Below, one piece after another: positions 1 to 9,632 of a DNA stretch of 64,000 nucleotides. The position numbers and the translations under genes were made by a program. The stretch lies in contig NZ_FNDX01000005.1 of assembly GCF_900099765.1 (NCBI RefSeq), positions 80,057-144,056 of the forward strand, read 5' to 3'. Position 1 is the stretch's first letter, and the number at the start of each line of letters is the position of its first letter. Under the pieces are notes generated by a model. The model ran no database searches and was not told where the DNA came from. It saw only the letters and a program-made list of their open reading frames with translations. Source of the stretch: Paenibacillus typhae. Its GTDB lineage: Bacteria > Bacillota > Bacilli > Paenibacillales > Paenibacillaceae.

Positions 1-990
<990 letters not shown>

Positions 991-1021
991 TGTCCAGCAT
1001 GTCCGACAACAGCCGAATAGC

Positions 1022-1065
1022 AAAAAGAGCTGGTTCCCGGGAGCAATCCCGGGGCCGGCTCTTTT
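1022..1065. terminator. Bidirectional intrinsic terminator
   Basis: Arms AAAAAGAGC and GCTCTTTT enclose a second stem TTCCCGGG/CCCGGGG. There are T runs in both directions. It sits between the convergent collagen-like gene and hflX and can serve both. Confidence 0.8.
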
Positions 1066-1085
1066 ACACTTTTAGCGTGATAGGG

Positions 1086-2354
1086 TTAGTTTGAAAGCTC
1101 TACAAAATCCCCGCGGAACCGCTCATAGTCGGCAGCCCGGCATTCCAGCGCCAGCTTTGTTCCCTGCTCCCCGTAGCTGATCTCCTGGACATGGGCATGT
1201 TCATTGAAATAAGAGACGATGCTGCCGCGGTCATACGGAATCAGAATTTCGCACTGAATGTAATCATTGAATACCTGTGAGCGAATCAGTCCCGTAAGCT
1301 CGGCAATCCCTCTGCTCTGTTTAGCGGACAAAGTGACCGAGTCGCCTTCAACAGCCGGATATGCACGCCCGGTCAGATCTGCCTTGTTGTAGGCATACAC
1401 GGTAGGGATGCCGTCAGCCCCCAGCGCCTTCAGCGTTTCGGTGGTGACAGCCATATGCTGCTCATGCTGCGGATCTGAGGCGTCTACGACATGAATCAGC
1501 AGGTCAGCTTCGGTCACCTCCTCCAGGGTAGAGCGGAACGCTTTGACCAGATGATGGGGCAGCTGGCTGACAAAGCCTACCGTATCGGTTAGCAGGAAGG
1601 TTTTGTGGTCAGGCAGCCTGATGCTGCGCACCGAAGTTTCGAGAGTGGCAAACAGCATATTTTTGGCAAATACCTGTTTATTGGAGCCGGGATGATAAGT
1701 CTCAACCATAGCATTCAGCAGGCTGGACTTGCCCGCATTGGTATAGCCGACGAGACAGACCACCGGCACCTCATTTTTATGGCGCTGTTTCCGCTGGATC
1801 TGACGCCGTTCAACCTGAGCCTGCAGCTCCGTCTGCAGTGCGGTAATCCGTTCCTCAATTCTTCTGCGGTCGAGCTCCAGCTTCGTTTCACCGGCACCTC
1901 TGTTCTTCAGGCCCGATCCGCCGCCCTGGCGGCCTAATGATTCGCGCATGCCCGTCAGCCGGGGGAGCATATACTGCAGCCGGGCAACTTCAACCTGCAG
2001 CTGTGCCTCTTTCGTTTTGGCCCGGTCGGCAAAGATATTGAGGATCAGAATGGTCCGGTCAATAACCTGGCGGTCAAGCGATGACTCCAGATTCCGGATT
2101 TGGGAAGGCGTCAGCTCATCGTTAAAAATAATAACGGTGTCCTCATCCTGCACCATCGCGGCCAGCTCCTGGATTTTACCGGTACCCAGATAGTGGGAAG
2201 GGTTAATACGGCTGGACTTTTGGCTCAATTCGCCAATGACGGTAATATTGCAGGCAGCGGCCAGATTGCGCAGCTCCTCCATGGAATAAGCAAAGTTTGT
2301 ATCATTCTGCAGCTGTATCCCGACAATAATCGCTTGCTGTTGAGTGGTTTCCAT
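1086..2354 (-). CDS. hflX: Ribosome-splitting GTPase HflX
   Basis: 422 residues from the ATG at 2354, chosen because AGGAGG lies just upstream with good spacing; the longer frame up to 2432 runs back through the leader and has no ribosome site. N-terminal HflX domain, then a glycine-rich linker (GRQGGGSGLKNRGAGE, about 141-156), a helical arm, then the GTPase: P-loop GYTNAGKS at 203-210, DTVG at 257-260, NKAD further on. Known role: HflX binds stalled 70S ribosomes and splits them in a GTP-dependent way after heat or antibiotic stress; the Listeria paralogue HflXr gives macrolide/lincosamide resistance. Here the gene is alone, convergent with the collagen-like gene, and preceded by an unusually long leader with a short peptide and a terminator, so its expression is probably controlled by attenuation. 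Confidence 0.93.
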   Translation of the reverse strand: METTQQQAIIVGIQLQNDTNFAYSMEELRNLAAACNITVIGELSQKSSRINPSHYLGTGKIQELAAMVQDEDTVIIFNDELTPSQIRNLESSLDRQVIDRTILILNIFADRAKTKEAQLQVEVARLQYMLPRLTGMRESLGRQGGGSGLKNRGAGETKLELDRRRIEERITALQTELQAQVERRQIQRKQRHKNEVPVVCLVGYTNAGKSSLLNAMVETYHPGSNKQVFAKNMLFATLETSVRSIRLPDHKTFLLTDTVGFVSQLPHHLVKAFRSTLEEVTEADLLIHVVDASDPQHEQHMAVTTETLKALGADGIPTVYAYNKADLTGRAYPAVEGDSVTLSAKQSRGIAELTGLIRSQVFNDYIQCEILIPYDRGSIVSYFNEHAHVQEISYGEQGTKLALECRAADYERFRGDFVELSN

Positions 2355-2433
2355 ATGGTGAACAACCTCCTGAGATTTTAAAAATAGAGTAAAGACAGGC
2401 GAAGGACAGGTAGGCTGCGGTCTAACCGACATG

Positions 2434-2463
2434 AAAAAGCACAGGCGTTATCTGCCTGTGCTT
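2434..2463 (-). terminator. Attenuator-type terminator in the hflX leader
   Basis: On the minus strand a perfect 10-bp stem (AAGCACAGGC/GCCTGTGCTT, 7-base loop) is followed by TTTTT. It lies about 80 bases before the hflX start and downstream of the predicted promoter, so transcripts starting near 2840 must read through it to reach the gene. There is no T run on the plus strand. Confidence 0.75.
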
Positions 2464-2470
2464 GTAATTG

Positions 2471-2518
2471 AGGTAACAGAATAGACCAGAGGTAACATGC
2501 CGCGTACGCACGTTACCT
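2471..2518 (-). other. Competing stems in the hflX leader
   Basis: On the minus strand AGGTAAC (2518-2512) can pair with either of two GTTACCT copies (2496-2490 or 2477-2471). Upstream, ACAGGC at 2569-2564 is complementary to GCCTGT in the 3' arm of the terminator and could act as antiterminator. A further perfect stem, GCAGGCTG/CAGCCTGC, spans 2682-2647. Pairings were read by eye; no folding energy was computed. Confidence 0.45.
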
Positions 2519-2768
2519 GCCAGCAGGTACGCTCTACAGCTGGAATGATCAGGAGAACCCGGTGCCTGTAAACAGTAAATAAAACAGTATTTCCGTTATG
2601 ACGGACCGGGTGGATCAAAAGCTATAGAGATGCAATTTCTAAAGGCGCAGGCTGCTTCCGGCCGTAACAACGGTCAGCCTGCATACATTATGGGTTGCCT
2701 TTAAAAATGGATAGACCTATCCTGAGACCTCTGCACATGGGCAGAACTTTAGCGCTATTCATATCTGA

Positions 2769-2813
2769 TTAGCCGCGCAAAGTACGAATCCGGATAAAAT
2801 CTATCACATTCAT
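2769..2813 (-). CDS. hflX leader peptide, 14 codons
   Basis: ATG at 2813 follows the strong ribosome site CGGAGG (gap 7) and encodes MNVIDFIRIRTLRG, then TAA. It is the first start site in the transcript from the promoter proposed at 2873-2845. The peptide contains Arg-Ile-Arg (residues 8-10) and ends Leu-Arg-Gly. Macrolides are known to stall ribosomes at Arg/Lys-X-Arg/Lys, the motif used by several erm leader peptides. The stop codon is about 415 bases before hflX. I infer that it is a sensor for drug-stalled ribosomes; the sequence shows only the open frame, the ribosome site and the downstream terminator. Confidence 0.65.
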   Translation of the reverse strand: MNVIDFIRIRTLRG

Positions 2814-2844
2814 TTGCAACCCTCCGTTCCTAAAAGTTGAATTA

Positions 2845-2873
2845 AGCTTAGCATATCCGTCATTTTTTGGCAA
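2845..2873 (-). promoter_or_regulatory. Putative sigma-A promoter of hflX leader
   Basis: TTGCCA (2873-2868), 17-base spacer, TAAGCT (2850-2845) preceded by TGC (extended -10). The start would fall near 2838, just before the leader peptide ribosome site. Confidence 0.45.
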
Positions 2874-2921
2874 ACAGACTTATGGATATAGGACTAATCC
2901 AGAAACTTCTAGACTTGTATG

Positions 2922-2930
2922 CATAGTATA
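2922..2930 (+). promoter_or_regulatory. Possible mother-cell sigma (SigE/SigK) -10 box
   Basis: CATAGTATA fits the CATANNNTA -10 consensus of SigK-type promoters. An AC dinucleotide lies 15 bases upstream (usual spacing is nearer 17), so the match is partial. If real, the gene at 2967 is made late in sporulation. Confidence 0.3.
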
Positions 2931-2966
2931 TAGAATCTGAGGTTACCTGGAGAGGAGGAAAGCGGA

Positions 2967-3761
2967 ATGCCTGTATTAACTTCGAATACGCTGACAAGCA
3001 ATCCCATATCCGGTCTGGGTCCGATAAGCCAGGCCGTTATCAAAATAGTCAACAACGGTACATCCAGAGCCGTAGTTTATTTGACAGGCCTGAACAATGA
3101 TGTGAGCCCGGGCACGCTGTTCGTTCAGGAGTTGTTTGAACTGGATTATGAGGAAGTTATCAGCAGAACCTATAATATTGTGCAGGATTTTTTTCAGTTT
3201 AATCTGGTGTATTCCCAGGAGAATGTACATGTTCAGATTTTTCTGATCGACAGCGCGGGCACCTATTATCCGGTTGAGCTGACGCGGACTGCGGTAAGCC
3301 GGATCACCTCCGAGTTTCGTGACAATATCTCACTGACGGCCACTGATTTTGCTGCAATCAGTTTCCGCAGGAGCGGGATCATTGCAATACCTGAGGCGGT
3401 TGCAGCTGAGCTAAGAGCGGAAAGCCTGGAGATCCTCGCCTCTACACCGATCCGTTACCAGCTGGTGGCAGGCGGTACGGTCAACGGCAGCTTTGTCAAT
3501 TTCCCGACCCCGACCACCGCAATTCCTGCAGCAGGAACTGCACTGCAGGTCAATTATACCTGTACGGCAGTAACGGGCGGGAGGGTGATTACACAGGGGC
3601 TCGGGTCGGGCATTTCCGGTGCTTATCAGAATGTTTCGGTGAATCTGCTGGGCCAGCTGCTGCTCTACGATCTGCAGGAAGAGCCTATAACGCTTGTCAT
3701 CAGCTCGCTTGCCGGTGAGGACAATGTGGCTGCTACGTTTAGAATGTCAGAGCAGTGGTGA
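2967..3761 (+). CDS. Unrecognised 264-residue protein, possibly spore/surface associated
   Basis: Good start: AGAGGAGGAAAG ends a few bases before the ATG. No signal peptide, membrane segment or catalytic motif that I recognise. The N-terminal half (about 1-110) is predicted beta-rich, starting MPVLTSNTLTSNPISGLG with a hydrophilic Thr/Ser/Asn head; the C-terminal half (about 150-264) resembles another beta-sandwich with many Val/Thr/Gly. It has no cysteine except one near residue 200. Its neighbours are a collagen-like surface protein and a lipoprotein, and a possible sporulation -10 box precedes it, so a spore-surface role is a reasonable guess only. No function is assigned. Confidence 0.7.
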   Translation: MPVLTSNTLTSNPISGLGPISQAVIKIVNNGTSRAVVYLTGLNNDVSPGTLFVQELFELDYEEVISRTYNIVQDFFQFNLVYSQENVHVQIFLIDSAGTYYPVELTRTAVSRITSEFRDNISLTATDFAAISFRRSGIIAIPEAVAAELRAESLEILASTPIRYQLVAGGTVNGSFVNFPTPTTAIPAAGTALQVNYTCTAVTGGRVITQGLGSGISGAYQNVSVNLLGQLLLYDLQEEPITLVISSLAGEDNVAATFRMSEQW

Positions 3762-3785
3762 GGAGTTGTATAGTACATGTACACT

Positions 3786-4307
3786 TCAAGAAGGATGATT
3801 CAGTAAGCCGGAGATGTCTGCGGCATTGTAGGTGTCGTTGTCTACTTTCCATGTGCCTCTGGTTTTTATAAGCTGGATAGTGCCTTCCAGGGTCAGTTTA
3901 TCTGATGCGGTGTTTCCGAAGCGGAGAGTGCCGGTATAGGTAAGCTCGACAGATGCTTCCGAAATATTTATTTGTGTAAAGCTTATGAAGGTGATCCGGA
4001 GATTGTGCTGTTTAAGAAAAGAGAGTCTGGGGGCCGGAGAATATCCCTTGCTGTTTCCCGGCGCATCGAAAAATGCTGCTGTAGTCAGGCTGCGGATCTT
4101 GTCTCTTTTTGCCTGCTCCTGTACTGTGATTTCTTCCGGCGCAGCCGGAAGATCAGCTTCTAGTTCAGCCCTTTTGTAGGAATTGGCTAGGCTCACTGCC
4201 TCGGTCACATTGTTGCTAAGAGCAGCAGGTTCCTGATTTAAACAGGCGGAGATTATTATTAAACATACAATTACGAGTGCATTAAGGATAAATGTATTCA
4301 GCCGCAT
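3786..4307 (-). CDS. Small lipoprotein of unknown function
   Basis: 173 residues. Positively charged start, hydrophobic stretch to about residue 21 and lipobox ISAC, so it should be exported and lipidated at Cys22. The mature part has a charged helical segment (about 40-75) and a C-terminal domain with the look of a small beta-sheet lipoprotein fold (VELTYTGTLRF, TIQLIKTRGTWKVDND). Start supported by AGGAGC four bases upstream. It is convergent with the gene at 2967 and isolated from the SNF2 operon by the terminator at 4372. Partner and function are unknown. Confidence 0.75.
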   Translation of the reverse strand: MRLNTFILNALVIVCLIIISACLNQEPAALSNNVTEAVSLANSYKRAELEADLPAAPEEITVQEQAKRDKIRSLTTAAFFDAPGNSKGYSPAPRLSFLKQHNLRITFISFTQINISEASVELTYTGTLRFGNTASDKLTLEGTIQLIKTRGTWKVDNDTYNAADISGLLNHPS

Positions 4308-4371
4308 TTTAGCTCCTCATTTCCCGGGAAACTATTTAATTCCAATTCCAATATTATACACTGCGGAAATG

Positions 4372-4403
4372 AAAAAGACGGCCCGTCCTGGACCGTCTTT
4401 TTT
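4372..4403. terminator. Bidirectional intrinsic terminator
   Basis: AAAAAGACGG / CCGTCTTTTTT with an 11-base loop. On the minus strand it ends the SWIM-SNF2 operon before the lipoprotein gene. Confidence 0.75.
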
Positions 4404-4460
4404 GAAATATTCGGGCTTACGCTGTTACGTGCGCTGCTGATTCATTAGCAACCATCAGGC

Positions 4461-4596
4461 TTAACTGCACTATATACAACTAAAGCACCGATTTTCCTCT
4501 CTGATGTCTGCTTAACTGTATTTCATGCAATTAAAAAGCCGGAAAAGGGCTGTTTCAGTCATTCCAGACAGATTTAATTGCACAAACTACATTTAT
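4461..4596. repeat. Intergenic palindrome array, family A (3 units)
   Basis: The gene-free stretch 4308-4744 holds the terminator at 4372 and three imperfect palindromes of about 23 bp: TTAACTGCAC-TATA-TACAACTAA at 4461, TTAACTGTATTTCATGCAATTAA at 4512 and TTAATTGCACAAACTACATTTA at 4574. Unit starts are 51 and 62 bp apart. The same family recurs at 26839-26974. No open frame with a ribosome site is visible here. Confidence 0.65.
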
Positions 4597-4744
4597 ATGC
4601 CCCCCGGTGCTTGTTGTGGCTGTTTTTAAGTGTATAAAATGCAGCTATCCGGTTTAGTGTGGCGGTGACGGGGTAGGATGGCCTGTTAAAAAGACTTCTG
4701 TTATGCATCAAGAGCATCTGCAGCCGGGCACTTCTGCAAAACAA

Positions 4745-7738
4745 TCAGCTCACCCATTCCCGCCGCAGCGTGAACAAATCCTTCAGCGCATCATTGTTCA
4801 GCTCGGTAATCCAGTTCTCGGAGCCGGAGATGACATCATCGCTGAGCTGCTGCTTGCTCTCCAGCATCTCGTCAATGCGCTCCTCTAGTGTGCCAAGTGA
4901 GATGAATTTATGCACCTGTACATCCTTGGTCTGGCCCATCCGGTAGGCGCGGTCTGTGGCCTGATTCTCTACGGCCGGATTCCACCAGCGGTCGAAGTGG
5001 AACACGTGATTGGCTGCCGTCAGATTGAGGCCTACCCCGCCCGCCTTGAGTGAAAGAATGAATACATTCGGCTGATCCGCAGCAGGGGGAGCTCCGTCCG
5101 GCAGAGCCGGAGTCTGAAACTGCTCAATCATGCGGTCGCGGGCCTGCTTGGAGGTACTGCCGTTTAAGTACAGCACCGGCTCCTTCAGCTCCTGCTGAAG
5201 CACGGACTGGAGCATCTGGCCCATGCCGACATATTGGGTAAAGATCAGGCAGCGCTCATTCTCTTCACGCAGCTCCCGCACCATCGCGAGCAGCCGTTCC
5301 AGCTTGGAGGAGCGCTCGATCAGGGTGGCGGCATCCAGTCCATCCCCTGACTCCGGAAGGGCTTCCTTCGTCAGCAGCACCGGATGATCGCAGAGCTGCT
5401 TGAGGCTGGTCAGTGCAGCAAGAATGGCACCCTTGCGCTCGATCCCTTCCAGCTTGTTCATTTTCTCCAGCAGTCCGGTCACGTTCTGGTCATAAAGCGC
5501 CGCCTGCTCTGCTGTGAGATTGACATAGGTCTTCATTTCGTTTTTGTCCGGCAGATCCAGCTGGATGCTCGGGTCCTTCTTTTTGCGGCGCAGCATGAAC
5601 GGCTTCACCAGCTTCTGGAGATCGGCCGTCCGCTCGGGATTCCGCTCCTTCTCAATCGCATTCGCGAACCGGTCCTGAAAGGACTTGGCCGTGCCCAGGT
5701 ATCCCGGTGTGATGAAGTCGTAGATCGACCACAGCTCGGACAGCCGGTTCTCAATCGGCGTGCCGGTAAGGGCAATCCGGTGCAGCGCCGGGAAGCTGCG
5801 CACGGCAGCGGACTGCTTGGTCCCGGCGTTTTTGATATTCTGCGCCTCATCGAGACAGACGGCAGCCCAGGTGAACTGCTGGAGCAGCTCCTGATCAAGT
5901 GCTGCCGTAGCATACGAGGTCAGGACCACGTCGGCCTGGGATGCCACGCCGTAGAAATATCCGGCGTTCAGCCGTCTGCCGCCGTAGTGCAGCATGACGT
6001 TCAGTGAAGGAGCGAAGCGCTGCAGCTCCTTCTGCCAGTTGCCGAGCACGGAGGTCGGGCAGATGATCAGCGCCGGCCAGCCGGGCGGATCGGTCTGCGG
6101 CCCGCCCGCCTCCGGGCCGGCCTCCTTCATGTGCAGCAGATAGGAGATCAGCTGCACGGTTTTGCCGAGGCCCATGTCGTCGGCCAGGACAGCGCCGAGG
6201 CCGAAGCGGCGGAGGAAGGCCAGCCAGGCGAAGCCTTCGTGCTGGTAGCTGCGCAGCTCCGCCTGCAGCCCGGCCGGCACAGCCGGCCTCGGCCACTCGG
6301 CCCGCTGGCCGAGCTGTCCAATCAGCTGAACCAGCTGCTCGTTCAGCTCCACCTCCAGCTGCACGCGCGCTGCCTGCTGTCCGGCCTGCTCCGCCGCGGC
6401 CTCCGCATCGTCGCCCTCATCGCCGCTGCCCAGCAGGTGCAGCTGCAGCACATCCTGGAAGGACAAGCCGTGCGACTTGTCCATCCCGGCCATGGCCCGC
6501 TGAATCTGGGCCAGCAGGGCGGGGTCAAGCGGGATCCACTTGCCCCGGAACTGCACGAGCCGTTCGCCGCGGGCGACCAGCTCGGCGAACTCCGCCTCCG
6601 AGAGGTCGGCGTCGCCGATCGAGATGCGCCAGTCGAAGTCGACCAGCGCATCCAGCCCGAACAGCGACCTGCCGCCGCCGCGGCTGTCTTCGCCGGAGCT
6701 GACCCGGGCGCGCAGCCGCGGCTTCCGGCGGCTGGCGGCCTCCCACCACGCCGGCAGCAGCACCTGCCAGCCGGCTTCCAGCAGCAGCCGGCTGTCCTGG
6801 TTCAGGAACCGCCACGCGAGCTCATCGCTGAGCGGTTCCCCCAGCACATCGTCCCCGTGGCCGATGTGCCCGCCGGGCAGGCTCTCGCGCAGCCGCGAGA
6901 GCCATCCGGGCGCCCGCTCGCGGACGTGGGCGTCCCACGGAGCGGGCCACAGGCCGTGCGGCTCACCGTCCGTGGTGAGCCGCAGCGGCACAAGCGCGGT
7001 TTCATCGCGCTTGTCCTGAAGCAGCAGCCGGAGCCGCCAGTAAGGCGACTCCTCATCCGGCTCGAGCAGCTGCAGCGCCGGCCGGAACGGCGCGGTGTCG
7101 GCCTTCCAGCCGATCGACATCAGCCAGCTCTCCTCGTCCAGGCCAAGGGCGGCTGCGCCGCCTGCACTGAACAGCAGCGGGAATTCGCTGCGCAGGTCGC
7201 CGGCTTCGGTCTCCGTGCCGTAATAGCGCTGGAAGACCGCTGCCGAGAAGGCGGCGCCAAGACCTGCCGCAAGAGCCGGCCGTCCGGCCAGCCCCTGCAG
7301 CGCTGCAGCGAGCTCGCCGTTGTCCTCGGCCAGCAGCTGCAGCGCCTGCTGGTCCCAGCTCCACTGCAGCTGGCCCTCGCGGTGTGCGGCGAAGTCGGGT
7401 ACATACCGCTTCTCCGCCAGCAGCCCGGATACGGCCGGAGCCAGCTCGGTCAGCAGGGCGGCATCGCCCTGCCAGCTCCAGCCGACATGCGTGAGCAGCT
7501 GCAGTTCAGCGAAGAACGGAACCACCTGCTCGGCAGGCAGGACAACCAGATCCACGCCGTCTGCATTTTGGAGGGTCAGCTCTGTGCCATAGAAGGAGGC
7601 CTCATGCCAGGCGAACAGCATCTGCTTCAGCTGGACGCCTGGAACATATTCATTCCTGCCGTCAACGGCGTAAATCAGCGCATCGCCGTACCGGGTCAAG
7701 GCAAGCTGGACTGTAATATTCTGTATATGCTTGCTCAT
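4745..7738 (-). CDS. SNF2-family DNA-dependent ATPase (YwqA-like)
   Basis: 997 residues. The N-terminal half is a bacterial SNF2-associated region, unusually Ala/Leu/Glu-rich and GC-rich. The SNF2 ATPase core fills the C-terminal half: DDMGLGKTV P-loop near 516, DEAQ box near 630, SALTGTPIEN-type motif III, and the C-terminal helicase lobe with LSLKAGGVGLNL and RAYRMGQ. The start overlaps the stop of the SWIM gene by ATGA, so the two are translationally coupled. B. subtilis has the same pair (ywqA, ywqB). Known family role: ATP-driven remodelling of protein-DNA complexes or RNA polymerase recycling; the target of this protein is not known. About 980-1000 residues is a normal length. Confidence 0.9.
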   Translation of the reverse strand: MSKHIQNITVQLALTRYGDALIYAVDGRNEYVPGVQLKQMLFAWHEASFYGTELTLQNADGVDLVVLPAEQVVPFFAELQLLTHVGWSWQGDAALLTELAPAVSGLLAEKRYVPDFAAHREGQLQWSWDQQALQLLAEDNGELAAALQGLAGRPALAAGLGAAFSAAVFQRYYGTETEAGDLRSEFPLLFSAGGAAALGLDEESWLMSIGWKADTAPFRPALQLLEPDEESPYWRLRLLLQDKRDETALVPLRLTTDGEPHGLWPAPWDAHVRERAPGWLSRLRESLPGGHIGHGDDVLGEPLSDELAWRFLNQDSRLLLEAGWQVLLPAWWEAASRRKPRLRARVSSGEDSRGGGRSLFGLDALVDFDWRISIGDADLSEAEFAELVARGERLVQFRGKWIPLDPALLAQIQRAMAGMDKSHGLSFQDVLQLHLLGSGDEGDDAEAAAEQAGQQAARVQLEVELNEQLVQLIGQLGQRAEWPRPAVPAGLQAELRSYQHEGFAWLAFLRRFGLGAVLADDMGLGKTVQLISYLLHMKEAGPEAGGPQTDPPGWPALIICPTSVLGNWQKELQRFAPSLNVMLHYGGRRLNAGYFYGVASQADVVLTSYATAALDQELLQQFTWAAVCLDEAQNIKNAGTKQSAAVRSFPALHRIALTGTPIENRLSELWSIYDFITPGYLGTAKSFQDRFANAIEKERNPERTADLQKLVKPFMLRRKKKDPSIQLDLPDKNEMKTYVNLTAEQAALYDQNVTGLLEKMNKLEGIERKGAILAALTSLKQLCDHPVLLTKEALPESGDGLDAATLIERSSKLERLLAMVRELREENERCLIFTQYVGMGQMLQSVLQQELKEPVLYLNGSTSKQARDRMIEQFQTPALPDGAPPAADQPNVFILSLKAGGVGLNLTAANHVFHFDRWWNPAVENQATDRAYRMGQTKDVQVHKFISLGTLEERIDEMLESKQQLSDDVISGSENWITELNNDALKDLFTLRREWVS

Positions 7739-9360
7739 GGGATCAGTTTTCCTTTCCGCAGCTCTTCCTGCAAGGCGCGTAGCCGGCTGTTCCGGGAGGT
7801 GAAGGCCTCCAGAAATGCCTCCCAGCGTTCGTCGCGCTTCAGTTTTTTATATAGCTTGGCCAGTCGCTTGATCAGCTTGACAGCGGATTTATAGCTGTGC
7901 CGGTTCTTCTCCAGGACGAACCGCTCCACAGCCTGGTGATAGAAGGGCAGCAGCAGCTCCGGCGCGTTCTTCTCCAGCGGCTGGAGATCGCTGACGCGGA
8001 AGTCGGCCGGCGTCTTGCCGGAGGCGAGCTGGTAATCCATCCATTCCTGGTACCTGCCGTGCTGCAGCAGCAGCTCCTCGTAGATTTCCCGCGAGAGGGG
8101 CAGCATGGCGGCCAGGGTATCCCACATGAGCGGCTCCGTCTCCGGTACATGCCGCACTGCATCCATCCAGTGCCGGGCGTAATCGCCCAGGTTATATAAC
8201 CGGCTTGTCAGCAGCGGGCCGGTCTCGGCGAGCCAGGCCGCAAGGCGTGACCACTGCCCGTCTGCACTCAACGGGGCGAGGAAGCTGAGCAGCTCGTCAG
8301 GGTGAATGCCGGGCCGTCCGGAGGCCTTGCGGAGCAGCTCCCATGCCGCCCGGTCATCGCCCAGCAGGAAATACATCCGGCTCTCTGCCAGCAGCAGTGC
8401 CTGCTGGGATTGCGGGGCCGTAAGCTCTCCCTCCGTCTGGCGCAGTGCCTCCAGCTCATCCAGGTAAAGAACCGTACTGTCCGCATTAGGGGAGAGCCAG
8501 CGTCTCCACAAGAGGTCATAGCAGGCCGAAAAATAAGGCTGCTCCCGCGAACGGTCCCGCCCCTCCTCCAGCATCTTCCTGCGCAGATAAGATAAGGTCT
8601 CCAGCACCCTCGGCCATTCTCCGGGCTCTGCCTGAAGCGGCAGCGGCTGCTGCATCAGCCCGGTGATGTCCGTCTGCAGCTCGGAAACGGCAATGGCCGT
8701 GTAATAGCCGAGTGAATAGCCCAGGCCGGCGTTGGCCGCTCCGGGCAGGACAGGCTGCAGCAGCTTCTCCAGAATAAATAGATGGGAATGCAGCCTGAAC
8801 AGCCTGCCGGCAGCGGGTGAGAGCGGCGGCTGGGCTTCATGAATGGCAGACATCGCCCGGCTTGCATACTGGGGATTGCGCACCGTATGATCCAGCGGTG
8901 CCGCAAGCAGCTGCATATACTCATGCCACTGGGCTATGGTCGCTTCGGGAATCAGCCCGCTGAGCTTCTTCAGCAGGGCGCTGCGGCTCCCTTTCTCTTC
9001 CGGATCGGCTGCCGCCTTGGGCCGGTTGGCTGTTGCTTTGGCATTCGCAAGGAGCGCAACCGACCGTCCCTGGGCATTTGCATAGTGCATCAGCACCGCG
9101 GCGATATGCTTGCACAGCCCGTCTGCGGCACAATCGCAATAGCTGCCGGAGAATTTGTCCAGATTGATATAAACGCTGAAGTCCTGTCCGTCCTCAACCA
9201 GCGCGCGCATCTTGCGGGGTTCGCTGATCGAGAAGGTCTGAACGCGCTTTTGCTTGAAATATTGAAACCCCCGCTTCAGGGTCAAATCATCGAAATAATG
9301 GGCTGCATCTGAAATAAGCTTCTCCCATTCGGCCTCATCCAGAACATAATTTGGCTGCAT
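7735..9360 (-). CDS. SWIM zinc-finger protein (YwqB-like)
   Basis: 541 residues from the ATG at 9360, which has AGGAGA 8 bases upstream. The longer frame to 9414 is rejected because its first codons overlap the TATAAT box at 9418-9413. The SWIM motif CxCx5CxH is at about residues 75-85 (YCDCAADGLCKH), followed by a long helical region resembling TPR/HEAT repeats to the end. SWIM domains bind zinc and contact DNA or protein; in this pairing the protein is thought to work with the SNF2 ATPase encoded 4 bp downstream. First gene of a two-gene operon. Confidence 0.85.
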   Translation of the reverse strand: MQPNYVLDEAEWEKLISDAAHYFDDLTLKRGFQYFKQKRVQTFSISEPRKMRALVEDGQDFSVYINLDKFSGSYCDCAADGLCKHIAAVLMHYANAQGRSVALLANAKATANRPKAAADPEEKGSRSALLKKLSGLIPEATIAQWHEYMQLLAAPLDHTVRNPQYASRAMSAIHEAQPPLSPAAGRLFRLHSHLFILEKLLQPVLPGAANAGLGYSLGYYTAIAVSELQTDITGLMQQPLPLQAEPGEWPRVLETLSYLRRKMLEEGRDRSREQPYFSACYDLLWRRWLSPNADSTVLYLDELEALRQTEGELTAPQSQQALLLAESRMYFLLGDDRAAWELLRKASGRPGIHPDELLSFLAPLSADGQWSRLAAWLAETGPLLTSRLYNLGDYARHWMDAVRHVPETEPLMWDTLAAMLPLSREIYEELLLQHGRYQEWMDYQLASGKTPADFRVSDLQPLEKNAPELLLPFYHQAVERFVLEKNRHSYKSAVKLIKRLAKLYKKLKRDERWEAFLEAFTSRNSRLRALQEELRKGKLIP

Positions 9361-9404
9361 CACAATCGGTCTCCTGTAAGCAAAAATGTGTTGTTCAAAG
9401 ATCT

Positions 9405-9418
9405 GTTCCCCCATTATA
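9405..9418 (-). promoter_or_regulatory. Promoter of the SWIM-SNF2 operon
   Basis: TATAAT at 9418-9413 preceded by TGG (extended -10). No good -35 box at 16-18 bases. Leader would be about 45 bases to the ATG at 9360. Confidence 0.55.
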
Positions 9419-9632
9419 CCATCTGTGCGAGAGTTGCCTGTTATCTTTCACGTGCCTTTTACGGAGCGCCAATATGTATATTTTTCAATAATTAAAGCGA
9501 ATCTATGACAATTTAATTTAAATTTTAAAAAAAGACACCGGATATGACATGCCCCATATTGCAGCAGGACCATCCATGCTACTCTAAGGTTCTGAAACTT
9601 AAGAGAACTAGCGGAAGGATGAAGCTGTAACC

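Noticed and set aside
2355..2432. N-terminal extension of HflX (26 residues)
   Set aside because: No ribosome site; the region carries the leader and the AGGAGG of the internal ATG.
4461..4596. CRISPR array
   Set aside because: Units are degenerate palindromes with unequal 28-39 base gaps, only three copies, and no cas genes nearby.
6131..7894. Long open frame (587 codons) on the plus strand
   Set aside because: It is the antisense shadow of the SNF2 gene in GC-rich DNA: no ribosome site, low-complexity translation, and the minus-strand frame has clear helicase motifs.
9361..9414. Longer start of the SWIM protein (559 residues)
   Set aside because: The first codons overlap a TATAAT box, and a good ribosome site lies before the later ATG.
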